A stretch of DNA of 12,673 bases from a bacterium (lineage in GTDB: Bacteria > JACRDZ01 > JAJRWM01). The DNA lies in contig JAJRWM010000079.1 in assembly GCA_024276815.1 (NCBI GenBank), positions 1 to 12,673 on the forward strand, given 5' to 3'. The notes under the pieces were generated by a model. The model was not told the DNA's origin. It saw only the letters and a program-made list of their open reading frames with translations, and made no database searches. This document shows positions 12,617-12,673 of the stretch, in pieces (position 1 is the stretch's first letter; each line of letters opens with the position of its first letter). The translations under genes and the position numbers were made by a program.

Positions 12617-12628
12617 CACGACCACCTT

Positions 12629-12673
12629 TTAACGATTTATCTGCATCAAATAATCACGGCCCTTGATAACGCT
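12629..12673 (-). CDS. 3' end of an upstream gene, possibly FtsK (partial)
   Basis: The last 45 nt on the minus strand form an open frame, SVIKGRDYLMQINR, ending in TAA 12 nt before the LolA-like start. FtsK gamma domains often end in a GxxKPREVLV-like strand, which KGRDYLM resembles, and ftsK-lolA adjacency is common. With only 14 residues the call is a guess. That some gene ends here is more likely, because the next SD overlaps the end. Confidence 0.35.
   Translation of the reverse strand, partial: SVIKGRDYLMQINR

Noticed and set aside
12617-12625. GTG start for the LolA-like gene, three codons upstream
   Set aside because: It would place the start inside the AAGGTGG SD that serves the ATG at 12616, and it adds nothing to the signal peptide.

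Overview
The window reads as part of the chromosome of a diderm (Gram-negative-type) bacterium. It has a periplasmic LolA-like carrier, a periplasmic lytic transglycosylase, a RodZ-like membrane HTH protein and a large exported surface protein. The mix of GatB, FtsK/LolA-type synteny, a TPR/Hanks-type kinase and a CFI-box tail resembles Desulfobacterota/Deltaproteobacteria or a related phylum. No rRNA or other marker allows a firm placement. Coding density is high, gene spacing is tight, and TTG starts are used for at least two genes.

Left part, plus strand. The window opens inside gatB (3' 351 codons). After 23 nt comes a GalE-like extended SDR protein (1082-2014) whose catalytic Ser/Thr and Tyr positions are both replaced. 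A 597-nt gene-free stretch follows (2015-2611). It holds two tandem hairpins that probably end the gatB-side operon, about 280 nt of hairpin-rich sequence of unknown origin, and a plausible sigma70 promoter whose -35 box sits inside a perfect 8-bp inverted repeat. The promoter faces a 1657-residue secreted protein (2612-7585). That protein has an N-terminal FlgD/CHU-like Ig segment, eleven degenerate carboxypeptidase-regulatory-like beta-sandwich modules, a further beta domain, a Thr9/Ser-Gly linker and a CFIATA (CFI-box) C-terminal tail.

Right part, minus strand. A perfect 14-bp GC-rich hairpin (7598-7631) separates the convergent halves. Reading along the minus strand from the right edge, the order is: the last 14 residues of an upstream gene (perhaps ftsK), a LolA-like carrier, a RodZ-like HTH/TM protein, an SLT-family lytic transglycosylase, a 78-residue Glu/Pro/Ala-rich protein, a TM-TPR-Ser/Thr kinase, and after a 164-nt gap an orphan CheR methyltransferase. 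Spacings of 12, 14, 0, 41 and 11 nt make the first six one probable envelope/cell-shape operon. My inference is that the membrane kinase and the small acidic protein serve envelope or cell-wall regulation with the transglycosylase and RodZ-like protein.

Most worth a second look: the triad-deficient epimerase homologue, the 11-module CFI-box surface protein with its operator-like promoter, the uncharacterised acidic protein coupled to the kinase, and the unexplained structured intergenic block.
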